Assembly (NCBI GenBank): GCA_028671895.1
Contig: JAPMAC010000197.1
Span: 2,423,001 to 2,487,000, forward strand
Source: Oenanthe sinensis
Taxonomy: Eukaryota; Streptophyta; Magnoliopsida; Apiales; Apiaceae
Length of the DNA: 64,000 nucleotides
Direction: 5' to 3'
Positions 60,274 through 64,000 of the stretch are shown here, in pieces. The position numbers were made by a program, and so were the translations under genes. Below the pieces are notes generated by a model, which worked only from the letters and a program-made list of their open reading frames with translations, searched no databases and was not told the DNA's origin. How positions within the stretch are numbered: position 1 is the first letter of the stretch; each line of letters begins with the position of its first letter.

Positions 60274-61813
60274 TGTAGGGTTTCGTGACACAAACGCAGC
60301 GAAATAAACGCGAAAAATAAATCAAAATAGCGAAACCCTCCGCAGGATCCATGCGAAAACAAAAGATTTAATTCGGAGATAAAGAATAAATACCTTTAGA
60401 AGCTTTAACAGTTCATTAATGGAAGATTAATGGAGGTCCAAAGCTTGTTTAATCACCACGTATCCCGCTCTCGCGATCTACGCTCTACTGTATCCACACG
60501 AACACTTTTCATGAAGGATTGATGTGTACTAGCACCCGAAAACTTTTTCTCTCTCTATCTTCCTCCTCTCTCATAGCGGCTAGGGTTTTGTAAAATCTCT
60601 ATTTCATTAAATCAACCCATAAAGAGATTCTATAGAGAGAGGAATAAGTTTTCTAATTATAATCCAATTATAATTAATACTAATCCAAAATTCTAAATTA
60701 TTTAATTAAGTCTCACTTAATTAATTAATTATTAATTTTGGAATTAGTTTAAGTAATTCATTTATTCTATTTATATAATTAATTAAGTCATACTTAATTA
60801 ATATCATAAATAAAATAAATTATTTATTTAATTTAAATTCATAATTTAAATTATTTCTCCTTCAAGCGTTCTTTGTGTGTGACCCTGTAGGTTATTATTA
60901 CGTTGGCAACAATTTTAATATCTAATTAAAATTGTAAACAATGAGCGGCATCTAGTAATACATCATTGCTACCCAAGTAATAATTATAAATCGGTGATTC
61001 GATTAAGCCTTTCGTGAATAATGTTCCATGTAATATAATCCCTTTAATCTTGATATTATAGATTAAACTCAAGGCATGTCTCGTGTCATCCTCTTCATAA
61101 TTTAATCTTTATTTTCTTGATCGATGAGTAGACTATTAAAATCAAATCAACATTTGAGCACGGCCGTGCATTTCATAGTCTCACTCAAACAAGAGGCCAA
61201 TAATATCACTCCTAAAATTAGGAGGATTAAATCCCATCTAGATCATTCATATTTCTCATACGATTCATAATATACCCAATGTCCATTTTTATCATCACCC
61301 GGTCAAAGGTAACTTTTAATGTAATCAAAGTATATTAATTCTCGTATAGAAATATAATGATTTCAGGTCTAAGGATCATTACACCATTATCACAGTGAGA
61401 ATTACTTATGACACTTACTTAACATGTAGAATCTCACGGCGGGTCATTCCAGTGCCATGCATTGATACATACACTTATGTTCTTGACTTTAGTATCCCCA
61501 TACCTATGACCAATGAGATGTGGTCATCTGTCAAGAAACATACTAGTCTTTGTGCATTATTATTGTCCTTAAATAATAATACTTGACTAGGGAATTTTAG
61601 GAATAAGATACTATTCATATAATCTCATTTTTAAGTCACATACTTAAAGATATATAATACGTATCAAAATTCCAAGGACATTTATTATGCTTTCAATTTA
61701 TTACGCAGTAAATAAAACATAATAAATAAATAATAATCAATAAAACATAATCCTTAATAATAAATATTTTCCTTAATATAAAAAGTATTGTCTCTAGAGC
61801 ACAATTACTAACA
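60274..61813 (-). repeat. 5' LTR of element B
   Basis: The same length as 53068-54607 and almost identical to it. Confidence 0.92.
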
Positions 61814-62254
61814 CGAAAGTCTTCCATAACAAATTAAAAGATTTTTCATTTAATTCTAAAAGTCTCTTCAAGCCCAGAAAAAGTCTTCCAGAGGAGAAAA
61901 AGTCGCCCCGAGCAGAAAAATCTTCCAAGTCCAGATTTGCCTATAAATACAAGAAGATCAGTAGCTTTATTCACAATTCAATTAACTTTCTATTCAGCTA
62001 AAATCAAAATTCAAGAGCATTTAATGTCAAAATCTCTCTAGAATTTTAAGAGCTAAATTAGTGAATATTTTCTGATTTAATCTTGTAACCAACATCAAGT
62101 TTAATATAAGTATTTTACTTGAACTGTGTTTCTTTGATTATTATTTCGTGATAATAATTTAAATTGTTTAATCAAAAATTATCCGAAACAGATTTTAATA
62201 TTTATTAAAGATTGTATTCAACCCCCCTTTCTACAATCATTTGGACCTAACAAT

Positions 62255-62267
62255 TGGTATCAGAGCC
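62255..62267 (+). promoter_or_regulatory. Primer-binding site of Y (plus-strand half)
   Basis: TGGTATCAGAGCC, two bases after the LTR end, is the initiator-tRNA-Met site. Confidence 0.9.
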
Positions 62268-62329
62268 ATCTGATTGACATAAAAATCAAGATCCTAATAT
62301 TTTTAATTATTATAAATTCGAAACTTTTA

Positions 62330-62690
62330 ATTTATTAAAAATTCGAAACTTTTAATTTATTAAAAATTCGAAACTTTTAATTTATTAAAAATTCGAAAAT
62401 TTTTAATTTCTTAAAAATTTGAAATCTCTTTAGCTTCTAAAAATTTCAAAACTTTTAATTCATTAAAAATTCGAAACTTTTAATTTATTAAAAATTTAAA
62501 ATTTAAAATTTTTAATTTCTTAAAAATTCAAAATCTCTTTAAATCCTAAAAATTTCAAAACTTTTAATTCATTAAAAATTCGAAATTTTTAATTCTTTAA
62601 AAAATTTGAAATTTTTAATTCTTTAAAAAATTCGAAATTTTCAATTTCTTTGAAATTTAAAATCTCTTTAATTCCTAAAAATCTCAAATC
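62330..62690 (+). repeat. AAAATTCGAAACTTTTAATT repeats in the leader of Y
   Basis: More than ten short, imperfect units of TTAAAAATTCGAAA-CTTTTAATT fill the leader between primer site and gag. Confidence 0.8.
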
Positions 62691-62714
62691 TTTTTAATCT
62701 TCCATTATTTTAAA

Positions 62715-63023
62715 ATGAGTACTCAAAGAGTGAGTAGCATTAAAATTCCTCCATTTGATAAAGATAATTATAATCTTTGGAAGAGGAAGATGACTTTGTT
62801 TCTTCGAAATGCAAATACTAAGTACAAGGATATTTTGAAGACTGGTGTTGCTGTTCCAATAACAATCATTCCTGAGCATATGAAAGATGGTGTACTTATT
62901 CCGCACAGACAATTTAAAAAAGATATTTCTGAGTACACTGATATAGAAAAGGAACTGGATTCTTTAGACACCAGCCTGCAGTTAATTTTGGTGGAATCTC
63001 TTGATCCCGGAACCTACAATCAT
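62715..63023 (+). pseudogene. gag N-terminal fragment of Y
   Basis: ATG at 62715; the frame contains KIPPFDKDNYNLWKRKMTLF, the Sirevirus-type gag start, and runs to SLDPGTYNH at about 63023. There it joins the last bases of a U5 end and reaches a stop at 63042. The gag continuation is found at 51737 on the same strand. Confidence 0.8.
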
Positions 63024-63035
63024 TTAGACCTGACA
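63014..63035 (+). repeat. U5 end stub closing element Y
   Basis: Matches the last 22 bases of the Y LTR (62231-62252) at 20 of 22 positions and ends GACCTGACA. It is directly followed by the target duplication ACAAG. Confidence 0.8.
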
Positions 63036-63358
63036 ACAAGTTAGACAATATTTTCTTAATCAACTGTTCTAGATTTAGTGCACATTGTAAGAGCAGTTGA
63101 TTTATTTTCTAACCTTGTAAAAATAAAGCTAGGTTTCTTTTAACCTAGGAACATTGAGCAAAAATATACACTGATGGAAAAACTAATTCATCGGTAATTT
63201 TAAAATCTCTTTGTTTAGTTTTAATTTTCAGTTTTGTTCAAACATATCCTCTCAACTCTCAAACATCAAGAACAAATATTAAAAGAAGTAAAAAGTTTTA
63301 ATATTTGTATCAACCCCCCCTTACAAATATTGACATTGTTCTAAGGAATAACACCCTC

Positions 63359-64000
63359 CATAGCCACAGAAGGCAAAGAAGATTGGGGATTGGAAGAAGT
63401 TAGGGTAGAGATAAATACCTGAACAAAATGTGGATAAATCAATTCCACATTACTGTGAAGATTGATTCTTACCAAGTCTTTAAAGACCCTTTTGTTTTGA
63501 ACCCAGCAATTCAAGGTTTCTGTACTCCTGCCAATCTCAATATCCTTGACAAAATGGTTAATAATAATCATGATAAATCTAGAATAGTAAATATGATTAG
63601 ATCTATTAATCTTGTTTCCCAATTTGACAGATATTTCATTGAGTAACAGGCTTCCTAAATTGTGATATCTATCATGTAAAATGCTGTAACCTACTTTTTG
63701 CATACTTGTTATTGTTGCATCAAAATTACTAACTTTACCAGAAAAACACTTTATTATAGCATCAAAGAAATATGATCATTCTTTTATTAGATTCTTTCTA
63801 ACAATATTACCTAAACTAGCATCAGGAGCAGTGTAATTGATTTCCCTAAGCATGCTTCTTATATCTGTGTCAGTGGGTGCATTTTCTGTATTATTTGCAG
63901 GAACGTTTAAACACTCACCCAAGACCACAGTGGTTAGAATATACCTTTGTCTTTTGCAATCAAAGGAGATTGAAGAAAAATCATCTGCTACCTCTACTGT
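63359..64000 (-). pseudogene. N-terminal side of the long ORF of element Z (runs off the window)
   Basis: On the minus strand the frame is open from the window edge to 63359 apart from one TGA at about 63767. It includes SYFFDAIIKCFSG and QKVGYSILHDRY, clearly related to the plus-strand ORF near 2960-3100 (DYFFDTLAKVFS, VIGYSVAHNQR). The frame then runs into solo LTR X after VAMEG and resumes at 34343. The function is unknown. Confidence 0.6.

Larger units (their letters stand above)
53068..61813 (-). mobile_element. Copia element B (8746 bp): intact LTRs, decayed coding region
   Basis: Target duplication CGAAA at 53063-53067 and 61814-61818. The LTRs 53068-54607 and 60274-61813 are both exactly 1540 bp, and I counted only about three differences (for example near 53191/60393, 53309/60519 and 54079/61287). 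The primer-binding site and polypurine tract are present. The coding part (54608-58090) is a wreck of the same family as element A. The element therefore moved recently and must have used proteins supplied by a relative. Confidence 0.92.
52019..62252 (+). repeat. LTR of Y, plus orientation, split by element B
   Basis: The two halves 52019-53067 and 61819-62252 total 1483 bp. The LTR is preceded by a polypurine tract and followed by a primer-binding site, so it has the context of both a 3' and a 5' LTR. It ends TCATTTGGACCTAACA. Confidence 0.85.
35146..63035. mobile_element. Composite Sirevirus-like element Y with inverted LTRs
   Basis: Exact target duplication ACAAG at 35141-35145 and 63036-63040; the uninterrupted counterpart in LTR Z (about 25640-25670, minus strand) confirms the empty site. 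Order left to right: LTR in minus orientation (35146-36641); polypurine tract and 3' region (minus) to about 47135, interrupted by element A; pol and gag C-terminal half (minus) to 51746; then plus-strand gag middle, 3' UTR and polypurine tract (51737-52018); LTR plus (52019-62252, interrupted by element B); primer site; gag start (62715-63023); and a 12-base U5 stub. Both outer ends are U5 ends. Confidence 0.82.
34349..63353 (+). mobile_element. Solo LTR X, split by composite element Y
   Basis: The LTR consists of 34349-35145 and 63041-63353 (about 1110 bp once the inserted Y and one copy of its target duplication are left out). It starts TGTTAAGAATCTACATG and ends AAGGAATAACA. The 5-bp target duplication CCCTC is present at 34344-34348 and 63354-63358. 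It has no internal region or second LTR, so it is a true solo LTR left by LTR-LTR recombination. It belongs to the same family as the LTR of Z, into whose coding region it inserted in the opposite orientation. Confidence 0.88.

Overview
The window is nuclear DNA of a flowering plant, most likely a eudicot with a repeat-rich genome. The evidence is a single intron-containing plant gene in AT-rich sequence, surrounded by layers of LTR retrotransposons. I cannot name the species. Everything here was read by eye, so identities are approximate unless a count is given.

Layout. 1-2075: 3' end of a plus-strand Sirevirus-like element (ORF tail, polypurine tract, LTR). 2076-7659: a decayed plus-strand element with a long ORF of unknown function and a 3' LTR. 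7660-8267: a TRIM element on the minus strand. 8528-9265: a non-autonomous Helitron running into a TA/CA microsatellite. 10756-12590: a broken multi-exon host pseudogene. 14330-20447 (minus): the only apparently intact host gene, a two-KH-domain RNA-binding protein of the plant FUBP-like type, 7 coding exons and 738 aa. 21242-23462: two solitary LTRs. 23838-24230: an inverted-repeat element. From 25321 to the right edge there is one large nest.

The nest, from outside in, is supported by 5-bp target duplications for every insertion that lies wholly inside the window. The outermost element Z (minus strand) has its 3' LTR at 25321-26439, and its internal region is cut into 26440-28157, 32745-34348 and 63359-64000. 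Z carries element W (28158-32739, TSD GATCT) and solo LTR X (34349-63353, TSD CCCTC). X is split by composite element Y (35146-63035, TSD ACAAG). Y contains copia element A (37116-44535, TSD ATTAC; full-length open gag-pol, but PBS and leader deleted) and copia element B (53068-61813, TSD CGAAA; near-identical LTRs but ruined coding region).

Most notable signals. (1) Y has a U5 LTR end at both termini and LTRs in inverted orientation; both internal joins fall on the same 10-mer, CTACAATCAT, which also lies in the U5 end. (2) Four Sirevirus-like families carry an inverted repeat that brackets the polypurine tract and the U3 start, with different sequence but preserved pairing. (3) B appears to have moved recently although its proteins are destroyed, and its non-coding leader is better kept than its genes. 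(4) Nearly every LTR family here has its own palindromic or short-motif array, and Z carries its LTR motif inside its coding region too.
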